64,000 bases of DNA from Hymenolepis diminuta (lineage: Eukaryota > Platyhelminthes > Cestoda > Cyclophyllidea > Hymenolepididae): NCBI GenBank assembly GCA_900708905.1, contig CAADRB010000012.1, positions 2,843,394 to 2,907,393 on the forward strand. Direction: 5' to 3'. The position numbers were made by a program, and so were the translations under genes. Position 1 is the stretch's first letter; each line of letters begins with the position of its first letter. Below are positions 38,795-51,856 of the stretch, piece by piece. The notes beneath the pieces are model-generated. The model did not search any database, was not told the origin of the DNA, and saw only the letters and a list, made by a program, of their open reading frames with translations.

Positions 38795-41704
38795 TTATAA
38801 ATAATTAAGAGAAGTGTTAGAATAAGAATGAAGCCGAATCTACAATGAAAAGCTTAAATATCCGCGAGAAAGGCTGTTTGAATTAAATGTAATAGATAAG
38901 ACAAAACAAAATCGTCAAATTTAACTTCCACTATTATGAAATTTTATTTACACTTCCTACATTTTTTCATTTTATGTTTAAAAAAATATATAACAGATAA
39001 AATAAAATATCAATAATGCTCTAGAATAAGGAAAACCAAAGTGAACTTTCGACATAAGTAATAACGTGTACAATTTCAAAAGGCTCAAACAGTGCGCATT
39101 TGAAAATTCGTATATAACACCCATTATTTCTTCGTAAATTGGGCCTTTAAAGATGAGATCATGAATACATTTTGGTTTACACACTACTGTTCGACTTTTG
39201 TTACAAATTGATTCCTTCTTCAATTTTTTGAACTCATTAATCCCACCGTTATATTTGTCTTTCTTGTGACCTAGATCATCTGTGAAACGTTATTTTTACT
39301 CCAACTTTTTGTTCTTCAATCCAGTGTGGCGAGCAAATTCTTGGCACCCTCGTGATTAACTGTCTTAGTTTTTCTTCATAGTATTTATTTGTTTGTATAT
39401 ATGATTTTCTTTCTAATTTGTGATTTAAGAGTCATAAAATGGAGCAAAATTATATGGTTAGGTTTCGTTATGATCAGTCCAAGGAGAAATGAAATAAATA
39501 TTAACAATCCAAAAGCTTACGTTCTTTTAAATGGTGAATATTATTCAAGGGTAATGATATTAATATATTTGTGTTATCTTAGGAAGTGTTGAAGTTTTGC
39601 TTAACTCCGTTAAATTTTCGTGATACAAATTAGAAATGCTCTAAATTCCGCTATCTCTGCTAAAAACTGCTCTTAGAGGTCCCATTCGCTGATTTTATTG
39701 TCTATTAAGTCCCAAATTTTGGTCCCAGTGAACTCTATCCCCAAAAGTATAATTTAGATGACTTTGTGTTTAATTACCTCTAGCACGTGCGCAAATCAAA
39801 GTCTAAATCATCTCCCATTACTCCTAATTTAATTATACAATTTGGGAGATCAAACCGATCAGATGTACAAAGTCAGAGCATGAAGGCAGTTCCAATTATA
39901 AAGAAAGCCCATTAGCTTCTACTCGACATGCATCATGTTTGTAAATACTCTCAGGTTATCTTCCACTCTGCATTTACTGTGGCCCATTGAAAATGTGTCT
40001 TCCCGCTGATTAAGTGTATTTATACAATACGTACATATATATGTATATATATATATTGGTGGCATGTTTGGAAGTCGTAATAATGATCTAGGGCGAACTA
40101 TGGTCATGATCTCATGAACCAATCATAGTGGTTGCATTATTTAACTACCCTATTATATTCCATATTTTTATGAGTACTCTTTGCCGAGTAGCGTCCAAGA
40201 CCCTGCGAAAGCTCTCTGGAGGGCCAAATATGCGGTCAAAGAAACACAAGGAGCATGTTCCCTTATCCCTCCAGTTCTACACATTCAGCACTAGTATCAC
40301 ATTACATTATATATCGGTTCCCTATTAACCTCAACACTTGCAACAACATAGAACATCGCTGATCAAAATTGTAGCTTCATTTTGATGTTAGCACAATTGC
40401 AAAAATTGTGATTTTGTGAAAATTAATTATTTAAAGTGTAAAACTATTTCAAGTCAAATTGAGTTAAAGCATTTCGACAGAGGAAGGAGAAAATACACCT
40501 CCGTTTCTGCCATAGCCAGCAGATGTCAATCAACACCTACCGATTAGAAGTGATTGACTGGCGATAAGATTTCCGCTACAGTGTCTACAGGTGGTTCCGC
40601 TGTGTGTTTGTGTGTTTGCACATAGATACCTAAACAGAGACACCGACAACGAGACTTGACTGACGTCTTACAAAGAAAGGTTTCGCATATAAACCTAATG
40701 TAGTAATTAATAAACGGGGGTAGCTTGCCTGCCACCTCCGAACTGATCTAGCGTTATGGGTGACTTGACTTATTCCTTCTAATCGATAGATGGAGTCCGA
40801 CAGACCCTCAACGTTACTACAGCATCATGTCATGTTTGTGGGGATTCAACAGAAATTTTGCAAATATTCCAGTGAGAATTATGACAATTAACAATCTCCA
40901 CATTCAACAAAATTTTTTCGAGAATAAATATTTAGACAACAAAAGAGGTTAATCTGAAAACGAAGTTGTCAACTTAAATTCCATTGCGACTTCATCCACA
41001 AACTGCTAGAAGCATAATGTAGCATCATAAACAAAACTTCGATTTTCACCTTTTGATTGTTGTTACTCTTAAATGAACAAACAGGAAAAACCTATATTAC
41101 GTTACATTATTTACTCCACAAAAGATTTAGATTTGAGAAAATATTTGCAGAGTTTAGTGGTTGATAACATTGCAAATTGATGGTTGGACCATATTCAATC
41201 AACTTACATAAGGTTAAAAATATTTCATCTTAATACAACTTAGAAAATAATTAACAACATTAATATTAAAAATGCCTATACACAGATACAGTAGAATAAA
41301 AATTGCTCAAGGATATTTTATTTAATCAATAGACGGTCTAAAATAGTAAAAAAGTCAGAATATCTTACTGTAAAGATTATATTTCTCATTTATTACTTTA
41401 ACTATTAATATTTTTCCATTTTCAAGGTAATTATTATGCTGAGCGCCTTAAGAGAATTAGCAAATCACATTTCGGTGTTTCCGGTGGTAGGCTGATCACT
41501 AGTGATCTCGTGTTTACGCTATTCTGTAATAAAATTTATTTGTACCTTTTCTAAACAGTTAGATGACTGATTTAAATCTCTTAATTTTAAAAGTGGTCAC
41601 TGACCTGTTCTTTGACGGTATATAATTGAGAGATTTTTAAATGTAAAGTGAGTATAGAAATGTAAATACTTTTATATATTTATTTTATTTTTCATCATTT
41701 GCAG
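38795..41704. other. Divergent spacer between SLC4 and HEATR6
   Basis: SLC4 runs leftward and HEATR6 rightward from this 2.9-kb AT-rich stretch, so it probably holds both promoters and any untranslated first exons. A short TA-rich repeat lies at 40032-40056. I could not single out a TATA box or other element. Confidence 0.5.
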
Positions 41705-41707
41705 ATA

Positions 41708-44700
41708 ATGCAACGCAAACAATTGTATTCAGTAACATGGCCAGATCTTATACGTAACATGGCTGAAAAAGACTTCAGCTTAGATGTTATTACAGCTCTT
41801 ATCAACGAAAAACGTTTTCCTTCATATCACAAATCGCCCCCCTTGTCAGACATTGATGTCAATAAATCGAGGCATTTCTTCAAACTTCTGATCAATCATT
41901 TAATTGAGGCTAATACCCAACAGTGTTTGGGAAATTCTCGTTTATCCTTCTTAGTTTGTGGCGTCGTTAGAGGTAAGCTGTCTTTTGTTTACTCTTAATG
42001 GTGTTTGGATTGTTAAATATTGAAAGTTTTACTATTAAACAGTTGTATGTGATAACATTTTATTTATAATATTATTAAAATTGTTTCTTAGGAGGAAAGA
42101 AGACCTCCACACTTCATTGTATCTTTTGAATATGTTCCGAAGATCATTTTTGGTTTTTTTGTCGGAAAATACAATTAGAAGTCCATATTTAAAAACAATG
42201 ATTTTTGACTTGAAGTGGCAATCAATTCCATAATGTACTCTTATAGTATAAACCTATATTGTCATTGGTGTAGCAGTTCATAGACATTTACATCAACTAA
42301 GCTGTTGACTTGGATGTGCTACAGTTATTCAAACTCAGAAAGGGGAAGGGAGAAGATGTGTAGTTCAACGAAGACGCAGTTTTCTCTTTATTTAAGAAAG
42401 TACAACAGTTTATTCATAATTCAGGTACAGTATGTTGATTAGCTGTGAGGTTAATGGTATAGTTGTGAGGAATTTTCATTCCCTAGCATGAGTGCGTAAA
42501 ACCAATTGTAGAACAATCGGATATCTTGGATATGATTTCCGCTCACTATTTTAAGAATTAAGTTCAAGGCTTCGATCATGTTTCCAACGCGTATCATTCG
42601 AAAATTTGCAATTTATTTGATCTGATGTTTTATCAATGATAATTCGATTCTATCGACGAATTTTCCTAGGCCTCGTTGGCGCCCAGAGTCTAAAAATGTG
42701 AAATTGTCATGGTTTTTAATTATTGCTAAAGAATTCCTTAAAAAGGGATCGTTGGAGTAAGCTTTCAAAACACCATGGCTTCTGTTTATTCCCTTTTTTC
42801 TTTCATTTCTTGCTTGTATTTAACACATCCGTAGTCCATTTCAACTCTTGATCTTCGGATTTTCCAAAGGCTGATATTTCTAGTTACCCCGAGGAATATC
42901 TCCAAGCCTAGCTTTGATGGGGCTAATAAAATTAATTTTACTGACGAAGTTTAGTACTACTCTAAATTCCTTTGTACTTTTATTGTCAACAATTACAGTG
43001 TATCTAATACTCCGTAGTTTTTCAAATTTAGGTAATCTGGCATTGTTTGAGGAAAAGACATTTAAACGCCTTCTTGATCTCTTTTTGAATATTGATACAT
43101 CGCCGCCTAATTCTGAGCATAGCGATGGAGTAGCTGCTGCTCTTTCAAGTCTTCTTTATCTCCATTCTGTGGATGTGAAGTCCGGTTGTTTCTCGTCAGA
43201 TAGCTACCCTTCAGCCGTCAATTTGGACTTGTTAGATCGTCATCGAGGCGAAATGTGCCTGGAAAAGCTGGCTTCTATTCTGGAATACAGTAGAGGGGAC
43301 ATCAAGATTGAGATTTCCTGCCTTCACGCCGTAATTCAACTTCTTGTTCACCGAACATTTCTCCAATGCAATTCAACACAAACAGAAACTCTACGTTGTA
43401 TTGCAAGAGTAGTTAAAGCCATCTGGCCAGTTGCCTTCATTCCAAAACGCCTGGTTGCAGGTTACGCTTCTGGTTCAAGTAGTTCTTACGGACCCTCCTC
43501 AGCAAGTGAGCTCAGTGATGGATGGTGTGGGGATTTTATGGACTCGGGAAGGCCTTCTAATGGGAATAAGAAAAAAGTTCGGCAATTGGCAACATACTGT
43601 TTGCGATCTCTGCTGGCGTCAAAACAAATCTGCCATGAAATCTGGTCCAAGAATTTTGGCGATAGACAATTTCTTCAATCCTCCTTACTGTCTGCCTTAT
43701 CGCGTGAACAGGATCCTAATCTTAGAGAGGTATGTCTCTACTGAGGGTGGTCTAAGAAGGTTTACATTAAGGAACGTCTAATAGATGGTACAATTATCTA
43801 TCCGAGTATGTAAGGTAGAAGTGAAGACCAAGAAGCATGAAAAATCCGAAGGTGAGAGGAATCGACCATCTTGCCACAGTGGCCGCTAATTTCTGACGCA
43901 TCCCGGCATGCTAGCTTTTCCAGAGATCTATGTTCGTTCTTCCATACTTGCGCAATGTTGCACGCATATTTTAAGTAAATTTCTCAGTAGCAAAGTGTTT
44001 GGTAACTTATATGACGTCATTTGTTCAATAATGAAGGTTTTGAACCGGCAAACGTAGTTCAAAATTGCAAAGTTTATTTTGTTTCTCTGGATGAGCAATC
44101 GATGAAGCTGAACTCTAGTTCGTCTATCACCTTTATCAATATGCGGTCGCACGCTGCTCCTGACACTGACAGTCTGGACAAAAGCTGTCATCTTTCCTAC
44201 GTTGGGTTTACTTCCAAGTCACGTAGAAAGTGTTTCTCAAATAGATCTTTATTAGGAAACTTCAAGTGTAAATAAGAGATGTTAATATGACAGTTTGTAA
44301 AGTCTCTAAAATGTATAGAAAATGAGGACTAAGAGCATAAAGGGCGACAGAAAATGGCCGTCTTGCCTTGATAATCGCCATCCTCCTCTCCTGCTAGCGA
44401 ATGACTGGTGTTGTTCCATGTCCGGTTCACGCTCTGCACTCATGTTAGGCTGTGTGTGTATCCGTTTAGTCTGGCATGATTGTTAGTTTTGCCTCAGTAG
44501 CAACGTGCGCCGCGGCTCTTATGTTTTTACGCCCAGCGTTCATATATGAAGAATATGTGCATCTTGATTTGATAAAGTTTAGATGATTGAGTGGTTGTAC
44601 CTATCTTACAGATTGGTTAGTTGGGTTTGCAGTTAATCACTTTATTACTATTGATTGAATGAAACTGCTTCATTAAGTAGATATTTTTACCCATTGCTTT

Positions 44701-47700
44701 CCTTGATAAGTGGGAGAACTAGCACATTTGATCTAGGAAACATCTGCCTTCCTTTATTGTAGAAGTTCATATTCATCATGATCGCCGTACTTAACAATTT
44801 GGAGATTTCATTTACCGTAGCTGAAGAATTGCCAAACAGAGACTCAGCTTCCTATATATCATATTCAGTTCGATTGGCTAATGAATTGCGAGAAATACAT
44901 CAAGGTCTCTATGGCGCTCTGATCAATGAGAAGGTCACAAAAAATCAGGTATGTGTATGTATAGAGTAACCCTTCCTCTTGTAGTTAGGACTATTAAAAG
45001 CCATTGGAACTCTTGTGGCTGTAACGCCCTATCATCGACTGCAACCAGGATTGTTGACAAGGTTAATTAACAAGACGAGTGCATTTCTCAAGAATTTTCA
45101 AAATGATCCTGTGAAATTTGCCAATTTTCAAGCAAGTATTCTGGCAATTTGGGGCAGTATTTTGGCTAAAAAGAATTTAACCCCTGAATTGAGGTCATTG
45201 ATCACATCCAAACTGGATTCGGTCATTTTTAGTGGATATCAAATGCCCCTACGGAGTTCCTGCTGGCTTATTGATGTAGGTCGATTTATTGAACTTATTA
45301 TATTGGAGAATGTATACATATATATATATATATATATAACTTGACCAACTGCACTAGTCAAGGTGGGAGTAGTTTCATGCGGGTTTCCTATCACAGATCC
45401 TATAGAAATTATTAAGGTACCATTTTGTAGTTAAACGACTGAAAAGAGAAGATTCATGATAACATTAATCTATCAATAAACTGGTTAATCATGTCAATTT
45501 ATGGGAACATTGAGTTGATTAAATAACGTCTGTCACGATTTTCTATTCGCGGTTAGTTTAAAAGTTGGTAAAGTTGATGAAACTCTTGTCTTGGGTCAAA
45601 TTCCACTCATTTAAAGTTTTTTCTTTTATCTCTTCTTTTGTTCAATGTAAATTCATTTTTGATTAGACCTGCATTTATTTTAAGAGATAGGAAATGGCGG
45701 TATTTGTTTGCATTCTTCCCTTCTGTCTTCATTAAGCTATTTAGATGTCGCCATTGCGAGACATTTGATCTTTAAGAAGGTTCAGAGATGCCTGCCGCAT
45801 CCTGTTTGTAGATGTTGAAGGGAATTTGTAACGAACTGGCTGGTCTAAACAAGCCTTCATTAAGGAACATCTCTCAGATAAGGCAAGTTTTTTCTGAATA
45901 TGTATATATATATATATATTGTGTGGCCACGGTTCTCCTATTTCGTGTCCACGATCTGTGTTAATATTACACTGTGTTCAGGCTAGTGCGTCCGTATTGG
46001 ATACGGGCTTGGTGACTTAGAGTTATCGTGATTGTTTTTAATCTGTTTTAATGATTAATAGTATCATTTACTTTAAATCATTTAGCTATGTCTCCAAATT
46101 CTCTCCGAGAGCAAGTTCCCTTCGTTGCGCAATCAAGCCGCATCTCTCCTTCGGGCTTTCGTTTCCATGCATTTCAATCTCTTACACCCCTTCATGGACG
46201 CGGTCAAGGTGATGATCCGGCAAAACTTGCCGCCGAAAAAGGAAGACCCTGTTTCATATACGCTGAATATTCTTATCCTCTGTGATACTATACTTACTCA
46301 TCAATTCGATTGTCTGGAGAAAAGGCGGTTCTCAGATTTGTCTATAGACTGCGAATGGTGGTACGATCTGGTAGGAACTCTACTAGACTATGGTTCGGTG
46401 CGTTTCCTTATTTACTTAAATTCGTTTCAATAGAAGATTAGGTTGTTATTGTGAAAAAGAATTTATTATAAAGTGTTAATACATCCTATGCAATGATCAA
46501 ATCCTATTCAATTAAACCTGGAGAGGCATCATTAGATCTGCGGATTTCTGGTGTTGCCATAGTAACAACTGCCGATGTTACAGGTACATCTTTCTTTTCA
46601 TCACCTTCATCAAATATGCTGCTGTAAGAATGTTTCAGAAAAGCTAGATATGCCTGTAGATTCTTGTTTGAGGCATCAGATTGAGCTAATTTCTCTTGTA
46701 GATCGCGGATTGTCAACTCCATCTCAGTTGCCTTATCTGGTGATGGCTGTAAAACAATTTAAAACATCAATCCTACTAATTTTATTTCAGTAGTTGCTAT
46801 TTTGTGGAAAATCATATATCGATAATGGAGTGGGCGAATGACTTTTAGTATTGATCTTCATTTTCTAGGTTTTGTCGGAAATTAAACGCATAATTATTTT
46901 AATTTTTCAAATATTTTAAGAAATTCGGATAACTTGCCCCTGGTGAAACTGATTGTGAGGACTTTAGTGATATCTAAAATAAGTAAAATATTTGAGATAT
47001 TAATAAATAGGATTTCAAGCACAATCGTGAAGACACCTTACCCTTTCGTTTCCATCATGAGTGGTTAATCCTGCTTCGCCTGTTTGGGATAATCGTTCTC
47101 GAAGTTTTCCAACTTCTTTCTCTGTAATTGCTAGTCGTTCTTCATAACTATCTGCTAATTCTCTCAGCTGTTTATTGTGCTAGTAGATAGGAAATATGAC
47201 TTTAGATCTATTTAAATTGGGTTTAAATAGCATTGCATAAATCTACTGATTACATATTAGAAGGTGTGGTGACAGTAAAACGAGTTCTTTGAGCATTTAC
47301 GCCCAGACGCTTTGTAAAATTAATAATCTTGTATACGCCCATTTCCAACTTACCTCCTCAAGATAAGCAATTGCTTTAGCAGCGTCATCCTCGTTTCTCT
47401 AAATAATTATGATTTATTAGCACAGCAATAAAGAAATTGTTTATAAAATAGTTAACAGGTCTAACCTTCTCAGCATTTCCACCATTAGAGCCTCTTAATC
47501 TTGCAATTTCTTCTTCAGCTTTTATTGCTCGTTTCTTTTGTCCTTTCGCTGCATGTTTGAGAAGGTCACGTTGTTTAGTGAGTTCTTGAATCCTGATATC
47601 AGCGTCTGCAAGTTGTTGAGTCAGTTTGACTACGGTTTGGCGGGTTTTTGATTCTGAATTTCGCATCTGAGCTACAATGCGATCGCACTGTGCTGAGCGT

Positions 47701-50700
47701 TGTCGCAATTGGAGTTGAAGGTGAGATTTTAGAGCCTCTAGGGAAGCCTGCCTTGTCTCTGCGTGGTGCAGTTCATCTCCTGAAATGTATTCAATATTGA
47801 TTTGATTTTTAATGAAGATGGTATGTATTATACCAAGTGGACAAGAGGATGTATAGCCACAGCAGAGGGAGAAAGTGTTTAAAAAAAGTAAGGTGATTTG
47901 GCCCATGAGGATCGAGATAAATAGTTCTCTTTCCATCTCGAAGAATGTGTGATGCTCCTTTTTCAAATTGACTTTTGAAGAGGCTCTCGTTGAATTTGAT
48001 TTCAACATTAAGGATGTCAATCTGATATGTAACGTTTCAACAATCCATGTCTTTTATAAGACTTAAGGTCTTTTGTTGGCTGCTGCACCTCAGCAACAAT
48101 GATCCTGTAAATACTGCAAGCGCATTGCTTACATTTCTGACCGTTTTTGCTCGATTTTCCTTTAGATGCGAGAACGTAGCCATAAGAAGAGCTTTCTCGC
48201 ATTGTTAAGGAGAGGGATAAGTCTGTCGTTATCAGACACTTAGTAATATTATGAAAGGCCGTAATAATGCAACCAATACTACCAATTTAATTATGTAGTT
48301 TGTTTTGTAGTAGTGAGACAAGGCAAATCTCCGTGGCCAATTAAGGTAGACTGGATCCTGACGCTGCCACAAATAAAGGCGATTTATATAATGTGGGTGT
48401 TTTCCGGTTGATTGTTTATTAAATATATCTTATTTCAAAGTTGTAATGCTAGCATATTGCTACTTAAAGTGGATTTGAGAAGAATGGCGTTTTAAATAAG
48501 TATATTATTATTACACACCCCCAATTAGATTTAGCTTACTTGTTTGTTGCAGTTCCCTCGTCAATCTATCGACTTCTCCACATGATATAAAGTCCTAATT
48601 AAAGAAAAAAGGACTAACTTAAATTTTAAATTATAAAGTGAGCACATTTTGTAAAGTATTTCATTTACCTCTATTGGACTGTGATGGAAAACTCTTGGAT
48701 CTCTATCGCATATTGGAGTATCCTTAGAGAAATAAACAGTTTGAAATGATCTTGTTAAATATTTACTAGTAGTGCTTACTTTCACAGGAGTATGCTCGAA
48801 GTGAATCTTCTCCTTTTCGCTTTTTGCATTCTAAAAAAGCAAATGACATTTTTATTTCGTTCATTTTTGATATTTCTGCGAAGATACTCTTTAGATGTTT
48901 CTAATTACAGCATTTTCGTTTTCATGGCTTTAGCATATTTTCAGTAAAGAAATTGCGGCTATTTCTGTACTTCAAAACGAATACTTTAACTGCAATTCAT
49001 ACCTTAAGTAGACCTTGAACACTGTGAGATAGATTTTCAATAGATCGGTCGATATCATCTACAAATTTTGTCCAGTTCCGTGGCCTCTCTTCATCCTTCT
49101 TATTGATTTCTTCGTCTGAATGGCTCCAACTTCTACTTCTTCGGCTCCGACTCACATCGATATTTTTGACTGATTTTGTCCTTTTTACAGGTTCTAAATT
49201 ATTGTAATGTGTTTACCTAAAACTTGCCACGTACTTGTTGTCTTTGCCGGAGGTGGAATCCAATGCACATTGTTATGTGAGAAATATTTACTACTAGGAC
49301 TTAGATTTTTAACTTTTTCCTTTTCTCCATAGTCTCGAAATATTTCGTCTTTAGTCGGACAAGGAGAACGGAATTGAGGAAATTCAGTACTAAAATCCGT
49401 TTTATCTTTCATTTTTTAATTTTTTAATTACAAATGAATTAATTTAGTTATATTATTTAAAAGTGCAATATTTTATTTCCTGTAAAAAGGCAAATTCATA
49501 GTATGCGCATCTGTGAGTTTGTGTGCGGACGCATTACATTGGAGCAGACAAACAAATAATTACCTCATTTTTGAATAGACGTTTAATTAAAATATGAGAC
49601 GATAAGTTGTGTTTTCTATAATCAGAATTATTGGAAGTTGTTCGTTTTCTCTGTCTGTAGTTGTGTAACATTGTCTTTAGGACTTTTTTACATTTATTTA
49701 TTTTGCAGAAGTATCTTCCTTAGTCTGCATTATAGAGGTACTATTATTTATATTTAGGTGCTCAACGTATAGATTCATGCAAAATTATGTCATAAATTTA
49801 ATGTTTTGTGTTTAAATTTTTATCTTTCGGATTTGGCATTAACAGTGTTGTTGGCCAAAACATATCAGTTAGCAAGTTGCTTTTAATGAAATTGTACAAG
49901 TACGTAATGTGGTTGTAGTAATACTGTTGATATTATCAGAAAACAGTAGTGTCGTCGATCAGATTGGAAATATCTCAAAAGAACATCTTTTATAGAGTAG
50001 TTTATTGAAATACACGAGCCTCTGTCACTTCCTCTTTTTTTTTCAGAAATCCCCTAATACCCAAGAATGTTGGTGGATATGTCAAGTAACCGGAGTCTTT
50101 TTTGATCTCCTTGCAGTTCTTGATTCGCCCGAATCTTCTTTCCCGCAAATCTCCTTAAATATTCCATTAGTGACAAGTCTCTGTTCGCTTTCTATCGATC
50201 TTTATATCAAAATATGTAATGGTTCTTGTGACGATATCAAACCGAAGGCTTTAAGACGACTTTGTAGACTGGCAATACTTGAGTGAGTTGAGTTACCCGT
50301 TTTCTTTTCAATTATTCATACATTTATTTGAACATTATCTATTTTAGTGCCTCTTTCATACCTTCAAATATGCTTTGCCAAGCTCTGGATATTGTTCTGC
50401 AGAGTATCTGTTCTTCTACTGGTAAAATTGCAGGCTTAATTTCTGAAATGGCTTACTGTCTTGAGCTCTGCACCCTCAAAGCCGTGAAATCATTTCGAAA
50501 TTTTCCCATTCCTGACAAACTTTTTCCGGAAACATTAAAATTTTCCTCTCTCGAGAATCAAAATATTTCGAATTGGACTCAGTTGGATTGTCGAAGAAGC
50601 GAACATGTTATTCACAGTCTTGCGAATATCATCAATTTAGGAAAAATTACTGATGATGAACAAATTTCAAATTATATCAGCCTTTTGGATGAATATCTGC

Positions 50701-51856
50701 AGATCTCAGTGCATTCAGGAGCGGCTAAAATTCGTTGGAATGCAGTATTGTCGATAGCTAGATTAATGGACTTGCCTCAGAGAAGCTCAATTTTAAAAGT
50801 TCTTTCCGAAAAATTCACCAGTGATCCGTACTTCAAGGTAATTTAATTACAATGCTGTATTATATCGATATTTTGTTCGCGTGAGGTATTAGATCAGCTA
50901 ATCAATTTTACCGATTTGTGTAAGAAATATTGTTTTTTTCGCTCAACTTAAAAAACCTCCAACTATTTTCGAATTTTCCCCACTGAAGTTGACTAACTTG
51001 TTAACTAAAATCATTGGTTTATTCAGACCCGACAACGCCTTTCAGTGCACTTTTTACAGAATGACAGAACTGATCGTACTTTAAACGTTCTTTTTATCTA
51101 ATTCCTTTCCTTTTAGGTTCGTGCGCATGCAGGAATGACAATACTACTGCTATTCAGCGATCAGTACCCTCAACCTAACTCTCAAGAAATTTCTCTGATA
51201 CTGTCCACTACTCTTAAATTTCTAAGTGCAGATGACCAACAAGATTCGGGTAGCGGCAACATTTACAATGCAACTCATCATGTGCAATTCTGTTTCCATA
51301 TTGCAATAAAACTGCTCCTTAAATGTGCTGTTCAGGCACTAAAAAGTAACTCGCAGTCAGATTTGGAGTCAATTTTGAGAGCATTGGATGAGAGTCCAGT
51401 GTTGAATAAGAACTTGAGCTCTAGTTTGTACTTCGCTAAAGAAGCTAAAATCGCTGCTTTCGCAGTTATGAAAGCAGCTAGATGTGGTCTTAAAGGTGGT
51501 GGATTAGATCGAGTCCCAGATCAACCGGTAAGAGTTTCTAGCCTCTTCTTAATATCCTACGTATACCGTCGCTTAAGCAGTGTCTGCTTCTTGATTCACA
51601 GACGCTGATTTCCTTTGCTGAACGTTACGATCCCCTCAAGTGTCTGAATTTTGACGAATCGTTGAATGAATTCCTTGATAATCTTGATTCTCTTCAATCG
51701 GAATTACTTCGAAACGAACAGGCTAAAGAGCTAATTCGACTATTTTACGCCCTGGCTAATGGATCTACTGTAGGAGAACTTCGAGAAAGTCTACTGAAAC
51801 CTTTCGGAAGTCTACAGCCTTCGGCATCCATACATTTTAGGACTACTTATGATTGA
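41708..51856 (+). CDS. HEATR6: HEATR6-like HEAT/armadillo-repeat protein
   Basis: Exons: 41708-41972, 43032-43729, 44763-44948, 44985-45275, 46086-46397, 50047-50282, 50348-50837, 51117-51527 and 51602-51856 (3144 nt, about 1047 aa, stop TGA). All junctions are GT-AG and in frame. The product is an alpha-solenoid of HEAT-type helices; its molecular role is poorly known in any animal. Family-specific blocks are visible: KKKVRQLATYCLRSLLA (about residue 268), NELREIHQGL (exon 3), GTLVAVTPYHRLQPGLL (exon 4), CWLID (478-480), IRWNAVLSIARLM (about 790) and DPYFKVRAHAG across exons 7/8. They occur in the same order as in vertebrate HEATR6, which is slightly longer (about 1180 aa). The start is uncertain: the ATG lies 3 nt inside an exon with a strong acceptor (AG at 41703-41704), so an upstream exon may exist. 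Intron 3 is only 36 nt. Intron 5 (3.65 kb) contains ODF2 on the other strand. Confidence 0.85.
43745..44010 (+). repeat. Dispersed repeat family, copy B
   Basis: Begins about 15 bp after the end of HEATR6 exon 2 and shares the order of blocks with 19265-19540: ggtctaagaaggtttacatt, cgaccatcttgccacagtgg and tctcagtagcaa. It fills part of HEATR6 intron 2. Confidence 0.5.
44325..44512 (+). repeat. Dispersed repeat family, copy C (3' part)
   Basis: Contains the central block atggccgtcttgcc, the tcctctcctgctagcg segment and the terminal cctcagtagcaacgtg, matching copies A and B. The first third is missing or diverged. Same intron as copy B. Confidence 0.45.
45314..45338 (+). repeat. (TA)n microsatellite
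   Basis: A TA run just downstream of the exon 4 donor in HEATR6 intron 4. Confidence 0.9.
45836..45895 (+). repeat. Dispersed repeat family, copy D (5' fragment)
   Basis: About 60 bp matching the start of copies A and B (ctggtctaaacaagccttca, then attaaggaacatct). It stops just before a TA run at 45902. It lies in HEATR6 intron 4. Confidence 0.45.
45902..45919 (+). repeat. (TA)n microsatellite
   Basis: A TA run directly after the truncated repeat copy D, possibly its tail or the cause of its truncation. Confidence 0.85.
46462..46467 (-). terminator. Polyadenylation signal of ODF2
   Basis: TTTATT on the plus strand, read as AATAAA on the minus strand, 37 nt past the ODF2 stop codon. It lies within HEATR6 intron 5, about 65 nt from HEATR6 exon 5. 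Confidence 0.6.
46504..49412 (-). CDS. ODF2: ODF2-like coiled-coil (centriole/cilium) protein
   Basis: Exons in transcript order: 49235-49412, 49003-49193, 48780-48830, 48669-48722, 48540-48594, 47466-47779, 47354-47398, 47042-47179 and 46504-46746 (1269 nt, about 422 aa, stop TAG). The ATG at 49410-49412 has an in-frame TAA one codon before it. In animals, ODF2/cenexin is a centriole distal-appendage and sperm-tail protein. Two blocks identify the family: NVHWIPPPAKTT near the N-terminus, like the vertebrate VPWMPPGK segment, and IRDLQEKLAQSDASNKNLQ followed by AYLAFLKHSYSSIF at the C-terminus. Exon 6 encodes a long heptad-rich coil. It is about half the length of vertebrate ODF2, lacking most of the central coil. 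Exon 1 may instead end at 49217, which would leave a 23-nt intron; I prefer the 41-nt intron with GTACGT donor. The whole gene lies antisense inside HEATR6 intron 5. Confidence 0.8.

Noticed and set aside
44021..44275. 84-codon plus-strand open frame in a HEATR6 intron
   Set aside because: HEATR6 exon 2 (phase 0 end at 43729) joins directly and in frame to 44763 with conserved sequence on both sides. The frame lies next to and between dispersed repeat copies.
47385..48020. Long minus-strand open frame taken as one exon
   Set aside because: Only 47466-47779 is exon. The acceptor AG at 47780-47781 and the phase with exon 5 show that the rest is read-through into introns.
48017..48202. 61-codon minus-strand open frame in ODF2 intron 5
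   Set aside because: Exon 5 joins exon 6 in frame without it, giving a continuous coil. I see no acceptor/donor pair that would include it cleanly. An alternative exon is not excluded.
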